Assembly: GCA_002292365.1 (NCBI GenBank)
Contig: DBBU01000063.1
Span: forward strand, 11,329 to 61,118
Direction: 5' to 3'
DNA length: 49,790 bases
DNA from: Flammeovirgaceae bacterium UBA976
GTDB lineage: Bacteria; Bacteroidota; Bacteroidia; Cytophagales; Cyclobacteriaceae
In this document: piece after piece, positions 9,012 to 18,265 of the stretch
How the letters are laid out: the number at the start of each line of letters is the position of its first letter
Numbering within the stretch: position 1 is the first letter of the stretch
Made by a program: the position numbers and the translations under genes
Notes under the pieces: model-generated
Told to the model about the DNA's origin: nothing
Database searches by the model: none
The model's input: the letters and a program-made list of their open reading frames with translations, nothing else

Positions 9012-9621
9012 ATGCTGTTAACCAATAATCACTTTAAGTTAGGTCTTATAAAGCCTATAAGATACAACGTATTCTTTTTTAAAATTAATGAATAGATTGA
9101 AATCAAAAAGTACCTTTTCTATCAAAAAAATACTTGAACGACAATTTTTGTGCTATTAAATCATCTTAAAATATGCTTTTTTTGGCAAAAAAAATAGCAT
9201 TTCAGTCTACCGTGTCCAAATAAATAAAATAATTTATATCTACTCCTATCAAATACTTAATATCTATTAATGACTTTAGATAACCTCTAAAGGAGAGATG
9301 AACATAGCTTATAAGCCATGGAATAAAGAGATTATAGTGGAAAATTGACCAGGTAATGGATATCAGGCATTTATTTGGTGCACACATAGCGATGACCCTA
9401 AATAATGAGTACGAGTTCACCCCATTCAATTGAATCTTTACGTAAATTTTATGTAAGCACTATCCTAAAACATCGATATATTTCTTTTGAGTGAGATGTT
9501 CAAGATCATGGCGAGATGTAAACATAACAAACAAAAAAAGTCTCCTTTCATTGAAAGATGATCCTTTTTTGTTATGTCCCGTCATGCAAGGAGAAATCCC
9601 TAAGGGGTTTCTTCCTAATAT
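9012..9621. other. 600-bp intergenic region
   Basis: Lies between the starts/ends of the DUF885 gene and pnp. I find the pnp terminator hairpin at 9522-9577. At 9298-9405 the plus strand has a short frame interrupted by one stop that might be a gene remnant. A 75-codon minus-strand frame at 9202-9429 has no recognisable features and looks random. No RNA gene is recognised. Confidence 0.5.
9522..9577 (-). terminator. Long hairpin terminator downstream of pnp
   Basis: A near-continuous imperfect inverted repeat about 26 bp per arm. The inner arms are CTTTCA / TGAAAG, the middle arms AAAAAAG / CTTTTTT, and the outer arms ACATAAC / GTTATGT, with small internal mismatches. Read on the minus strand, it is followed by TTTGTTTGTTATG. 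It starts about 45 bp after the pnp stop, the right place for the terminator of the rpsO-pnp unit. Confidence 0.7.
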
Positions 9622-11739
9622 TTATTCAGGCTTAGGTAGTAGAACCTTTCTTGACAATCGGTATTTACCCGTCTTTTTATCGATCTCGATCAGCTTTACT
9701 TTCACTTCTTCTCCTACCTCCATGATACCTTCCATTTTCTCTAATCTCTCCCACTTCACTTCAGAGATATGGAGTAGGCCATCCTTACCTGGCATGAATT
9801 CAATAAAAGCACCAAATGGCATGATAGACTTAACTTTACCATCATATACTTCTCCCTCTTCAGGCATAGCAACGATTCCTTTGACCCAATTGGCTGCCTT
9901 ATCTAGTACCTCTTTATTGACTGCAAAAATATTCACTAATCCTCCTTTGGGTGTTTCCTCGATAACCACCGTAGCACCGGTCTCACGCTGAATTTCTTGG
10001 ACTACTTTACCTCCAGGCCCGATCACTGCACCAATCATATCTCTATCGATGACAATAGAAATCAATCGTGGGGCATTTGGTTTCATTTCAGCCCTTGGCA
10101 CTTCAATAGTATCTGTAATCTTGTCTAGGATGTGCAGTCTTCCTTTCTTGGCCTGCTCCATAGCTTCTTCAAGAATATCATACGACAAACCATCTACTTT
10201 AATATCCATCTGACAAGCGGTGATGCCATCTCGTGTACCAGTAACCTTAAAGTCCATGTCTCCTAAATGATCTTCATCCCCTAAAATGTCCGAAAGTACC
10301 GAATAACGAGAACCGTCTTTTTCAGAAATCATTCCCATAGCTATCCCCGATACGGGTTTGGTTATCTGGATTCCAGCGTCCATCAAAGCCAATGTACCTG
10401 CGCAAACTGTAGCCATCGATGAAGATCCATTAGATTCGAGTATGTCTGAAACAATTCTGATGGTGTAAGGACTTTCTGAAGGAAGTACAGGCTTTAAAGC
10501 CCTCATGGCTAAATTTCCATGTCCTACCTCTCTTCTTCCCGGACCTCTATTTGGTCTTACTTCTCCCGTAGAAAATCCTGGAAAATTATAGTGCAGAATG
10601 AATTTGTTGTATCCTGAATGCATGGCACCATCAATCATTTGCTCATCTACTTTAGATCCTAAAGTAACGGAGGTCAATGATTGAGTTTCACCTCTAGTAA
10701 AAACTGCAGAACCATGTGCACCTGGTAAATAATCTATTTCACTCCAAATAGGTCGGATTTCATCTAATTGCCTGCCATCTAATCTCACCCTTGAGTCCAT
10801 CACATAATTTCTAATCGCATCCTTTTGGACATCATGGTAATATTTTCTTATCAAAAAATCATCATACTGATGATCCTCTTCTAATCCATCAACAAACGTA
10901 TCAATGATGGCACCAAACTTTTCTTTACGTATTTCTTTGTTGGAAATACCTTCCTTAGCCACGGCATAACACTGATCATAGCAAGTTGCCTTGATCATGT
11001 CATCCAATGGTAAATCATGATTTTCATGATCGTAAGTACGCTTTTCGGTGGCTCCAACCTCTTGAGCTAACTCAAGTTGAGCGGCACATTGGATTTTGAT
11101 CGCCTCATGCGCTACTTTAATCGCTTCAAGCATTTCGGCTTCCTGAACCTCTTTACACTCACCTTCTACCATTGTGATATTGTCAGCCGAACCTGCTACA
11201 ATCAACTCCATTTTGGCCTCTGCGCTTTGTTCTACAGAGGGGTTTACTACATAAGCACCTGCTACTTGAGCTACCTTGGCTTCTGAAATGGGTCCATTAA
11301 AAGGTATGTCTGAAACAGCCAATGCAGCAGAAGCTGCCAGGGCAGCATAAGCTATAGGCATGATCTTTGGATCTGCCGAAATAAGACTTATCATTACCTG
11401 TGTATCTGCGTGGTAATCATCAGGAAACAAAGGTCTTAGAGCCCTATCTACCAGTCTACATATAAGAATTTCATAATCAGAAAGCCTACTTTCTCTTTTT
11501 AGAAATCCTCCTGGTATTTTTCCTGCCGCAGCGAATTTCTCTTGATAATCAACCGATAATGGAAGAAAATCAACATTATCCCCAGCGCTTTTTTTGGATA
11601 CTACGGTAGCTAGCAACATCATGTCACCCACTCTTATGACGGCTGATCCGTCTGCCTGTTTAGCTAATTTACCTGTTTCGATGGTGATAGAAGTACCATT
11701 AGGTAATGAAAATGTTTTTTGCTTAAATGATGGAAGCAT
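9622..11739 (-). CDS. pnp: Polynucleotide phosphorylase
   Basis: 705-aa 3'-5' phosphorolytic exoribonuclease. Domain order is complete: first RNase PH-like core (residues about 10-230), all-alpha linker, second RNase PH-like core with [20 protein letters not shown] near residues 380-400 and the catalytic [13 protein letters not shown] segment near 485-500, a KH domain with IGPGGK near 570, and an S1 domain with [15 protein letters not shown] and GLLHISE near the C-terminus. Length is usual for bacterial PNPase. It follows rpsO on the same strand, the common rpsO-pnp order, but a strong terminator hairpin sits in the 64-bp gap, so expression may depend on read-through. Confidence 0.98.
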   Translation of the reverse strand: MLPSFKQKTFSLPNGTSITIETGKLAKQADGSAVIRVGDMMLLATVVSKKSAGDNVDFLPLSVDYQEKFAAAGKIPGGFLKRESRLSDYEILICRLVDRALRPLFPDDYHADTQVMISLISADPKIMPIAYAALAASAALAVSDIPFNGPISEAKVAQVAGAYVVNPSVEQSAEAKMELIVAGSADNITMVEGECKEVQEAEMLEAIKVAHEAIKIQCAAQLELAQEVGATEKRTYDHENHDLPLDDMIKATCYDQCYAVAKEGISNKEIRKEKFGAIIDTFVDGLEEDHQYDDFLIRKYYHDVQKDAIRNYVMDSRVRLDGRQLDEIRPIWSEIDYLPGAHGSAVFTRGETQSLTSVTLGSKVDEQMIDGAMHSGYNKFILHYNFPGFSTGEVRPNRGPGRREVGHGNLAMRALKPVLPSESPYTIRIVSDILESNGSSSMATVCAGTLALMDAGIQITKPVSGIAMGMISEKDGSRYSVLSDILGDEDHLGDMDFKVTGTRDGITACQMDIKVDGLSYDILEEAMEQAKKGRLHILDKITDTIEVPRAEMKPNAPRLISIVIDRDMIGAVIGPGGKVVQEIQRETGATVVIEETPKGGLVNIFAVNKEVLDKAANWVKGIVAMPEEGEVYDGKVKSIMPFGAFIEFMPGKDGLLHISEVKWERLEKMEGIMEVGEEVKVKLIEIDKKTGKYRLSRKVLLPKPE

Positions 11740-11762
11740 AATTTTTTATTAAATCAAAATTT

Positions 11763-11795
11763 GAAAAAAAAGGGAACCTTGAATCAGCTCCCTTA
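11763..11795 (-). terminator. Intrinsic terminator between rpsO and pnp
   Basis: On the minus strand an 8-bp stem (AAGGGAGC with GTTCCCTT, one G-T wobble) closes a 9-nt loop and is followed by a run of T. Arms are 11787-11794 and 11770-11777; the T tail runs to 11764. It begins 9 bp after the rpsO stop and ends 24 bp before the pnp start, so it should terminate or attenuate the rpsO transcript before pnp. Confidence 0.85.
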
Positions 11796-11803
11796 AAATA
11801 TTG

Positions 11804-12073
11804 TTACTTTCTTAGATTGAGTTTGGCTATGATAGCACGATATCTCTCAATTTCATTTTTGTAGAGAAAGTCGAGAAGTCTCCTCCGCTTTCCTACCAAC
11901 TTCAACAACCCTAGACGCGTTGAGTGGTCTTTTTTATTCACCTTCAGATGATCTGTAAGGTGGTTAATGCGGTAGGTAAATAAAGCAATTTGAGACTCCG
12001 ATGTGCCAGTGTCTTGCATTCCCTTACCATGTGTTTTGAAAAACTCTTGTTTTTTCTCTGCTGTTATATACAT
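11804..12073 (-). CDS. rpsO: Ribosomal protein S15
   Basis: 89-aa small-subunit protein that binds the central domain of 16S rRNA early in 30S assembly. Seen: DTGTSESQIALFTYRI near residues 21-36 and the highly conserved RLGLLKLVGKRRRLLDFL near 53-70, which are family hallmarks. Full length with a normal ATG start. It has its own Bacteroidota-type promoter at 12122-12153 and is followed by a terminator before pnp. Confidence 0.98.
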   Translation of the reverse strand: MYITAEKKQEFFKTHGKGMQDTGTSESQIALFTYRINHLTDHLKVNKKDHSTRLGLLKLVGKRRRLLDFLYKNEIERYRAIIAKLNLRK

Positions 12074-12121
12074 TTATTTCTTAAAAATTAACTTTATGAA
12101 TTAATACGTTTCAATAACGCG

Positions 12122-12153
12122 CAAATTTAATCAATACTAAATTTGAATACAAA
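12122..12153 (-). promoter_or_regulatory. Bacteroidota-type promoter of rpsO
   Basis: On the minus strand TTTG (12150-12153) is followed after 20 bp by TAAATTTG (12122-12129). This matches both the -33 TTTG and the -7 TAnnTTTG consensus of Bacteroidota sigma factors exactly. The transcript should start near 12115, giving about a 40-nt leader. It starts inside the short gap after the LptF/LptG-like gene. Confidence 0.75.
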
Positions 12154-12157
12154 CTCT

Positions 12158-13813
12158 TTAATGTTTTAATTTTTTGAACAGGCGTTGTTTAAACTTATCA
12201 ATCACCACTGAATAATAATCATTATCGAAAAGTCGCGCATCCACCCTAGCTTGTCTCAAAAAAAACAGACCGATGGGCATTAGGATCAAGTCTGCCATCC
12301 AAACAGAATAAGCACCATTAACAAAACCAGCGACGGCCCACTTCTCACTGAGTATGCTGGCTACATAATAAAAAATATAAAAAAATATGGAAATAATTAC
12401 TGGAAAACCTAGCCCTCCTTTCTTGATAATGGCACCAAGCGGTGCTCCTATCAAAAACATAACCATACAAGCAAAAGCCTGACTGTATTTTTTAAATTTG
12501 GCGATTTTATATCGCTCCGATTCGAATCTAAGTCGCTGTAATTTAGACTTACTGCTTGAAATATTAACCTTATAGGCTCTAATCTTTGTTAACGCCCATT
12601 GCAGAATTAAACCTTTTTTACGGACTGTGGTAAATAAAGAATCTAAGCCTTTTAAAGACATCTGAGCCAATTTTGGACTTTGCTTCTTTGGAAAATAATT
12701 ATTTAATTCCTTGTTTTTTCGATTTTTTTCCCATGAAGAAATGGGCATAATACTATCTCCTGATACATCCTGAAAACTAGAAGTGACAAGATTGCTATTA
12801 ATCATAGAAGTCTTTACTTTTCTCGATCGGTTCTGTTTATCATTATTTTTGATCAGCGTATTTGTTTTTAACTTCGATGAATCGGTTTTATTCTCATTCT
12901 TCTTTTGAAAACGTGCTCTATCCAGGCGATGGAACAAATAATTTTTAGAAAATTCATGTAATCCAACTAATGCTAATTCTTGCTCCGAATGAAGTGAATC
13001 GATATCTGAAGTCAATTCCTCAATATTTTTCATTTGTCTATTGTTCTGAAAAAGCTCTTCCCTTGTTCTTTTAAGATCAAAAGAAGATAGACTAAACATC
13101 ATATACATTTGATCGAAAGAAGTGCGCTGAAATTGATCTACCCGATTGTTCTTGGTCGCCTGCTGATTAAAATATTGTCCATCGAACAATTCTAATTTCA
13201 AATACTTATCGTTATACATTGAAAACATTCTTGAAGAATCGGCTAAAATGACAAAATTATTACCGTTTTTACGTGTATGATCATAGATCATAACATCCTT
13301 TAATGTAATGTTATCATTGAATTTTTCGTTGACTTTGATACTATAATTAGGAATACCATTGTAGAAAACTCCTTTTTTAATATCTAAAGCAGGTTTTTGA
13401 TGTTTGATGTCGTAGATCAGGCTATACGCCTTAAGGTTGGCTGCTGGAACTACGTAATTATTAAAGAAAAATGCAGCTATTGTCAAGGTCAAAATGAAAA
13501 AAAATATAGGTCTCAATGTCCTAATAAGAGATATACCAGCACTTTTTATGGCTGATAATTCAAAATTTTCTCCCAGATTGCCAAAGGTCATCAAAGAGGA
13601 AATCAAAACACCTAGTGGAAGTGCATTTGGAAGAATATTGATACTGAAATAAAAAAGTAACTCCCCAAAAACTTTGAATCCCAAATTTTTTCCGACAAAA
13701 TCATCGAAATATTTGAGCATATATTGGACCAATAGAATAAATGTCGTAACAATTGTTGTCAAGAAAAACGGACCAATAAAAGATTTAAGAATGAGTTTAT
13801 CTAGCCTCCTCAT
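12158..13813 (-). CDS. LptF/LptG-family permease with long hydrophilic insert
   Basis: 551-aa inner-membrane permease of the LptF/LptG (YjgP/YjgQ) family, which works with LptB in lipopolysaccharide export. Three N-terminal membrane helices (about residues 14-37, 50-75, 100-122) precede a large periplasmic domain; three C-terminal helices follow (about 445-463, 469-488, 504-519), with the conserved segment FACMVMFLIGAPLGAIIKKGG. Escherichia coli homologues are about 360 aa. Most of the extra length is a basic, Asn/Lys/Ser-rich stretch at residues about 250-440. It lies 50 bp downstream of the START-like gene on the same strand. LptF and LptG cannot be told apart here. Confidence 0.9.
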   Translation of the reverse strand: MRRLDKLILKSFIGPFFLTTIVTTFILLVQYMLKYFDDFVGKNLGFKVFGELLFYFSINILPNALPLGVLISSLMTFGNLGENFELSAIKSAGISLIRTLRPIFFFILTLTIAAFFFNNYVVPAANLKAYSLIYDIKHQKPALDIKKGVFYNGIPNYSIKVNEKFNDNITLKDVMIYDHTRKNGNNFVILADSSRMFSMYNDKYLKLELFDGQYFNQQATKNNRVDQFQRTSFDQMYMMFSLSSFDLKRTREELFQNNRQMKNIEELTSDIDSLHSEQELALVGLHEFSKNYLFHRLDRARFQKKNENKTDSSKLKTNTLIKNNDKQNRSRKVKTSMINSNLVTSSFQDVSGDSIMPISSWEKNRKNKELNNYFPKKQSPKLAQMSLKGLDSLFTTVRKKGLILQWALTKIRAYKVNISSSKSKLQRLRFESERYKIAKFKKYSQAFACMVMFLIGAPLGAIIKKGGLGFPVIISIFFYIFYYVASILSEKWAVAGFVNGAYSVWMADLILMPIGLFFLRQARVDARLFDNDYYSVVIDKFKQRLFKKLKH

Positions 13814-13863
13814 TTTCCCTCAACAATGCTCTTCAAATGAGAGACAAAGATATTTTATAACGA

Positions 13864-14247
13864 TCAACCACCAACAATTTCTTTCAAGTCATGTATCAAA
13901 CCCTCCCACAGATCAGAGACTTCCTGATCATCTAAATCAGAATAGTCAGTAATTTTTATGTAAACTTCTTGGGTCAGTTCATTCATTTCCAGTCGTATTT
14001 CGATGGAATTTAAATCGTCATCGTCTTCTCCCTCAAACTCAAATTTAATATATTGATTGGCTTTGATCGAAACAATTCTGGCCCTATTTACCTCGCCATC
14101 CCAAAGCATAGTATATACTTTGTCTTCCGTGATATTGACGTCATCTGCGAACCACTGCGAAAGTCCAGATGCAGTACTGATATAAGGAAACAACATCTTC
14201 CGTGATGCATTGATGCTGTATTCTCCTATAAACTTACTTTTATTCAT
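13864..14247 (-). CDS. START-like (AHSA1-type) domain protein
   Basis: 127-aa small cytoplasmic protein with the look of a Bacteroidota START-like/AHSA1 helix-grip domain. It has an N-terminal strand FIGEYSINAS, the LSQWFADDV segment near residues 29-37, alternating hydrophobic strands, an acidic EGEDDDD patch near 72-78, and a C-terminal helix. Such domains bind hydrophobic ligands or act as co-chaperones, but no ligand is known for this type. It is 50 bp upstream of the LptF/LptG-like permease and probably cotranscribed with it. Confidence 0.78.
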   Translation of the reverse strand: MNKSKFIGEYSINASRKMLFPYISTASGLSQWFADDVNITEDKVYTMLWDGEVNRARIVSIKANQYIKFEFEGEDDDDLNSIEIRLEMNELTQEVYIKITDYSDLDDQEVSDLWEGLIHDLKEIVGG

Positions 14248-14350
14248 AACAATAAGATTTTAGACAAGGTAATAAAAAATATTAGCCCAATCATAATTAA
14301 TAATAATTTGTTGTTAAATTGCGCTCCTTTCAATACGTGTACTATAACAT

Positions 14351-14424
14351 GGCGAGGTAGCTCAGTTGGTTAGAGCGTCGGATTCATAACCCGGAGGTCA
14401 GGGGTTCAACTCCCCTCCTCGCTA
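14351..14424 (+). tRNA. tRNA-Met (CAT anticodon, probably elongator)
   Basis: A 74-nt cloverleaf can be drawn by eye: acceptor stem GGCGAGG with CCTCGCT (first pair G-U), D arm GCTC-AGTTGGTTA-GAGC, anticodon loop TTCATAA with CAT, and T arm AGGGG-TTCAACT-CCCCT. CCA is not encoded. The paired first position and the lack of three G-C pairs in the anticodon stem argue against initiator tRNA. A lysidine-modified tRNA-Ile is the alternative that sequence reading alone cannot exclude. Confidence 0.9.
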
Positions 14425-14558
14425 CTAATATAAACATCTTTAAGAGCTACCACTATTCTTTCATCTTTATTTTTCTGTTATCCTTTTTTTGCTACCATAT
14501 TTTTATTTAACACGTAAAAATTATAAAAATAACATAATAAAATTGGGACTATTTTCAA

Positions 14559-16445
14559 TTATTCAGTAGACGAGATCAGAACTTCCCATTCTTTGGTCAA
14601 TTGATCTAATTCATTCTTTACTTTTTGAAATTGATCATTTAACTTGGAAAGTTTATCGCTATCCTGATAAACCTCTGGTTGGGTCATCTCTGTTTCTAAA
14701 TATTTTATCAATACCTCTCGTTCCTGTATTTTGTATTCTAAATCAGATACCTTCCTTTTCAACGTCATCTGAGATTTGGGCTTGATTAGTTTTTTTTTGA
14801 ATTTTTTATTTGATTTTTTCTCTTTTTTTACAGCCAAGTTCGTTGGTGATGTACGCTGACTCATCCACCACTGATATTCTTCATAAGTACCCGGATATTC
14901 CTTTAATTGATAATCTTCAATCCACCAAATTTTGTTGGCCACCTTCGTGATAAAATGCCTGTCGTGTGAAACCACCAAAAATGTACCCTCATATTGCTGC
15001 AAAGCCTGCACCAAAATACCTACCGAAAGCATATCTAGGTGGTTAGTAGGCTCATCCAGTAATAAAAAGTTGGCTTCAGAGATCAGGGATTTGGCTAGAG
15101 CTACTCGAGATTTCTCACCTCCGGAGAGTACCTTTATTTTTTTGAATACTTCATCTCCACTAAACAAAAAACATCCCAAAACATCCCGTAATTCTTGCTC
15201 ATTTTTGCCAGTTCCTTGCTGTTTGAGCTCTTCAATGAGGTCATTGTTGATGTTGAGCGCCTCCAGTTGGTGCTGTGCATAAAATGACATCAATACATTA
15301 TGACCTGTTTCCACTTGACCTTCATGCCCTTCGGTACCCGCTATGATACGTAAAACAGTTGATTTTCCCTTACCGTTTGCACCAATCAATGCCACCTTAT
15401 CCCCACGCTGTAAACCCAGACTTGCCTTTTCTAAAATATCTAAATCTCCATAGGACTTACTAATGTCTTGAAGTCGCTTTACATGGCGTCCCGACTGAGT
15501 CTTAAAATTAAATTTAAAATTGACCCGCATGTTTTCATCAATAACTGCTTCAATCCTATCTAATTTTTCCAATTGCTTTACCTTAGACTGGGCCTGTTTA
15601 GCCTTAGATGCTTTTGCTTTGAATCGCTCTATGAATCTTTCAGCTTCTTTGATTTTTTGCTGTTGATTTTCAAAAGCATTTTGCTGTACCTCATTGCGTA
15701 ATTCTTTTTCCTCAAGATAATAATCGTAATTACCCGAGTACAAATTGAGTTTACTCGCATATACTTCAACTATTTTATTTACCGTGCTGTTAAGAAAAGT
15801 GCGATCATGAGAAACAATGATATAAGCACCTTCATAACTCTGTAGGTAAGACTCAATCCATTGTATAGAAGGTAAATCTAAGTGGTTGGTAGGCTCATCT
15901 AGCATCAAGAGGGAAGGCTTCTCTAAAAGTAACTTAGCCAACATGACACGCATCCTCCACCCTCCCGAAAACTCTCTGAGTGGTCGTTTAAGATCTGCCG
16001 TCTTGAATCCTATGCCCTCCAATAATTCCTCCGCTTGAGACTGAATCCTATAGCCATCAGCCGCGTCAAACTGCTCCTGCAATAAAGACAGTCTTTCCAG
16101 TAATTTATCTGTATAATTCTCTTCGATCTCCTTGAGAATTACATCTATTTGATGTTGCAAATCAAGGGCCTGATGAAAAGCCTGCATAGCTACTTCAAGT
16201 ATGGGTTCATCGCTTTGGTAGGAAAGCAGATCTTGATTCAAGAATCCAATAGAAGTGCTTTTACTTTGAGAAATATTTCCTGAAGCCAATTCTACCTCTC
16301 CCACCAGCATCTTGAGTAAAGTAGACTTACCGGTACCGTTAAGACCAATTAGGCCTATTTTGTCTTTGGGTGTAATGAATAAAGAGGCGTCCTCATAGAG
16401 AATTCGCTCACCTATGTAATAACTAATATTATCAATACTGATCAT
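14559..16445 (-). CDS. ABC-F family ATPase
   Basis: 628-aa soluble protein with two ABC ATPase domains and no membrane segment, so a ribosome-associated ABC-F factor and not a transporter. First domain: Walker A GLNGTGKST near residues 34-42, signature LREFSGGW, Walker B LLMLDEPTNHLD. Second: GANGKGKST, signature VLSGGEKSR, and LLLDEPTNHLD. A lysine-rich linker joins the domains, and the last 100 residues form a basic then coiled-coil tail, resembling Uup/YheS-type members. It starts at the ATG at 16445, only about 7 bp after a full -7 element, so its mRNA is predicted leaderless or nearly so. Antibiotic-resistance members belong to this family, but nothing here marks this one as such. Confidence 0.92.
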   Translation of the reverse strand: MISIDNISYYIGERILYEDASLFITPKDKIGLIGLNGTGKSTLLKMLVGEVELASGNISQSKSTSIGFLNQDLLSYQSDEPILEVAMQAFHQALDLQHQIDVILKEIEENYTDKLLERLSLLQEQFDAADGYRIQSQAEELLEGIGFKTADLKRPLREFSGGWRMRVMLAKLLLEKPSLLMLDEPTNHLDLPSIQWIESYLQSYEGAYIIVSHDRTFLNSTVNKIVEVYASKLNLYSGNYDYYLEEKELRNEVQQNAFENQQQKIKEAERFIERFKAKASKAKQAQSKVKQLEKLDRIEAVIDENMRVNFKFNFKTQSGRHVKRLQDISKSYGDLDILEKASLGLQRGDKVALIGANGKGKSTVLRIIAGTEGHEGQVETGHNVLMSFYAQHQLEALNINNDLIEELKQQGTGKNEQELRDVLGCFLFSGDEVFKKIKVLSGGEKSRVALAKSLISEANFLLLDEPTNHLDMLSVGILVQALQQYEGTFLVVSHDRHFITKVANKIWWIEDYQLKEYPGTYEEYQWWMSQRTSPTNLAVKKEKKSNKKFKKKLIKPKSQMTLKRKVSDLEYKIQEREVLIKYLETEMTQPEVYQDSDKLSKLNDQFQKVKNELDQLTKEWEVLISSTE

Positions 16446-16452
16446 GCGGGCG

Positions 16453-16485
16453 CAAAGGTAGACAAGACCCTTCTTTTATGCCAAA
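16453..16485 (-). promoter_or_regulatory. Bacteroidota-type promoter of the ABC-F gene
   Basis: On the minus strand TTTG (16482-16485), a 21-bp spacer, then TACCTTTG (16453-16460). Both elements match consensus. Transcription would start about 5-7 bp further on, at or just before the ABC-F ATG (16443-16445). Confidence 0.7.
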
Positions 16486-16751
16486 TTCAACTCTAATTAC
16501 TTAAAAATAAATAATTACATCCATCTTAATCGCTTGAGAGCACATAACATGTTAAGAGAATCGTCATCAACTTTTTTTCTGGATTGATCCAGCGGCCTTC
16601 TATTAATGGATATGAATTCTTTGTAAATAGGTTAAAAAATCAACTGACGGGTTTCACATCATTAAGCACGCCATCTAACTCCAACACAGATATCAAGCAT
16701 GCTAAAGCTCCACTTATCTGAAGATATGGGTCTACATAACTGAAGAAAAAT

Positions 16752-16759
16752 TATATTTG
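16752..16759 (+). promoter_or_regulatory. -7 element (TATATTTG) upstream of thiolase
   Basis: TATATTTG fully matches TAnnTTTG. Transcription would start near 16766, 15 nt before the thiolase TTG codon. No clear TTTG is present at -33. It argues that the ATG at 16762 lies upstream of the mRNA start. Confidence 0.5.
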
Positions 16760-16780
16760 TTATGGTAATTAAAAAAAAGG

Positions 16781-17965
16781 TTGTCAAATAAAGAAGTTTA
16801 TATCGTGTCTGCTGTTCGTACCCCCCTCGGTAGTTTTGGTGGAATGTTTGCCGACTTATCAGCAACTGAATTAGGAACCGCAGCGATTAAAGGAGCCTTA
16901 GAAAAAGGAAATATTGACCCAAAGAATGTTGACGAAGTTTTTATGGGTAATGTCTGTTCGGCCAATTTAGGCCAAGCACCCGCTCGTCAAGCTGCCCTGG
17001 CCGCTGGTATTCCGAATACCGCCCCTTGTACTACGGTAAATAAAGTCTGCTCCTCTGGTGCCAAATCTATCATGTTCGCTGCCCAAAGCATTATGTTGGG
17101 CCAAGCGGATGTTTTAGTAGCAGGGGGCATGGAAAACATGTCTGCCATTCCTTATTATATTCCCAAAGCCAGATATGGTTATAAATATGGCGATGCAGCC
17201 TTGATCGACGGATTACATAAAGATGGTTTACTAGACCCATATGATGAGATCGCAATGGGTGTGTTTGCTGATCAAACGGCTGAAAAATACAATATCACAA
17301 GGGCAGAACAAGATGCTTATGCCATTCGATCTTACCAAAATACTGCTTTAAATACTGAAAACGGGGTTTTCTCCAATGAAATAGTAGGGGTTTCTGTACC
17401 ACAAAGAAGAGGCGAATCCAGGCTCATCCTTGAAGATGAAGAATATAAAAATGTCAAATTTGAAAAAATCTCCCAATTGCGTGCTACTTTTTCACAAACA
17501 GGCACCGTAACCGCAGCCAATGCATCAACGATGAATGATGGGGCGGCAGCTTTGATTTTGGCAAGTGCTACCGGCGTCAAAAAATATGATTTAAAACCAG
17601 TGGCAAAAATTTTATCTTTTGCAGATACCGCCCATGAACCGGCATGGTTTACCACGGCACCAACCCATGCAGCTCCAAAAGCCTTGACTCTTGCTAAGTT
17701 AGATCTTGTCGATGTGGATTATTTCGAGATCAATGAGGCTTTTTCTGTGGTGCCCCTGGCTTTTAACAAAATGTTGAATATCGATATCAAAAAGGTAAAT
17801 ATACATGGCGGCGCCGTTTCTTTGGGTCACCCTTTGGGTGCATCAGGAGCGAGAATTGTCACGACGCTGCAAAATGTATTGCAATCTAATGATGCCACTA
17901 TTGGTTGTGCGGCCATTTGCAATGGCGGGGGAGGCGCGAGTGCTATGGTTATCGAGCGCGTATAA
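16781..17965 (+). CDS. Thiolase (acetyl-CoA C-acyltransferase)
   Basis: 394-aa thiolase catalysing reversible condensation of two acyl-CoA molecules or thiolytic cleavage of 3-oxoacyl-CoA. Catalytic residues are all visible: nucleophile C90 in NKVCSSGAKS, the NEAFSVVP block, H350 in GGAVSLGHPLGASGAR, and C380 in CNGGGGAS. The length and the order of blocks fit acetyl-CoA acetyltransferase. The start is a TTG (16781) preceded by an A8GG run. An ATG at 16762 would join this frame only if one A were removed from the A8 run, and the -7 element placement speaks against using it. The gene is monocistronic and convergent with the acyl-CoA ligase. Confidence 0.93.
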   Translation: MSNKEVYIVSAVRTPLGSFGGMFADLSATELGTAAIKGALEKGNIDPKNVDEVFMGNVCSANLGQAPARQAALAAGIPNTAPCTTVNKVCSSGAKSIMFAAQSIMLGQADVLVAGGMENMSAIPYYIPKARYGYKYGDAALIDGLHKDGLLDPYDEIAMGVFADQTAEKYNITRAEQDAYAIRSYQNTALNTENGVFSNEIVGVSVPQRRGESRLILEDEEYKNVKFEKISQLRATFSQTGTVTAANASTMNDGAAALILASATGVKKYDLKPVAKILSFADTAHEPAWFTTAPTHAAPKALTLAKLDLVDVDYFEINEAFSVVPLAFNKMLNIDIKKVNIHGGAVSLGHPLGASGARIVTTLQNVLQSNDATIGCAAICNGGGGASAMVIERV

Positions 17966-18265
17966 TTTTTTACTGATAAAAGATTCTCCAACGATGGGTG
18001 CTTGCTTCGTTTAGGAAGCTAATAAATAAGAATGATACTTTATAAAAAAACAGAACGAAAGTAATTTCTAAGCATTATTCCCAGGTATTTTGTACAATAT
18101 CTGCTTACTATATACGCTGTAAAAATGAAGCTTCAATCCTGCCTTTGAATTATCTCCCTATTTTATCTATAAATCTAGATCTAGAGAACATATTATTCCG
18201 ACAAAGAGATACAAGTGTTTTATGATCGCTCATAAATAATTGATAATGTTTTTTATAATTCAAAC
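17966..18265. other. Convergent intergenic region
   Basis: 300 bp between the 3' ends of the thiolase and ligase genes. The only structure I see is a 7-bp AT-rich inverted repeat with a 4-nt loop at 18219-18236 (TTTATGA / TCATAAA) that lacks a clear T tail on either strand. Confidence 0.4.

Larger units (their letters stand above)
16446..16780. other. Divergent intergenic region with two promoters
   Basis: Separates the ABC-F gene (minus) from the thiolase gene (plus). It holds a consensus promoter for the ABC-F gene at its left edge and a -7 element for the thiolase at its right edge. The 270 bp between them show nothing I recognise. Confidence 0.5.

Noticed and set aside
9202..9429. 75-codon minus-strand reading frame in the DUF885-pnp gap
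   Set aside because: No recognisable motif, composition looks random, and no promoter or operon context supports it.
14559..16445. ABC-F gene as an antibiotic-resistance determinant
   Set aside because: The sequence has only general ABC-F features and a housekeeping-like tail; nothing links it to a resistance subgroup.
16762..16800. ATG at 16762 as the thiolase start, with a one-base frameshift in an A8 run
   Set aside because: It would need deletion of one A, adds residues not typical of the family, and lies upstream of the transcript start predicted from the TATATTTG element. The TTG at 16781 gives a normal N-terminus.
18219..18236. Hairpin as a terminator for the acyl-CoA ligase or thiolase
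   Set aside because: The stem is only A/T-rich and there is no T run directly after it on either strand.
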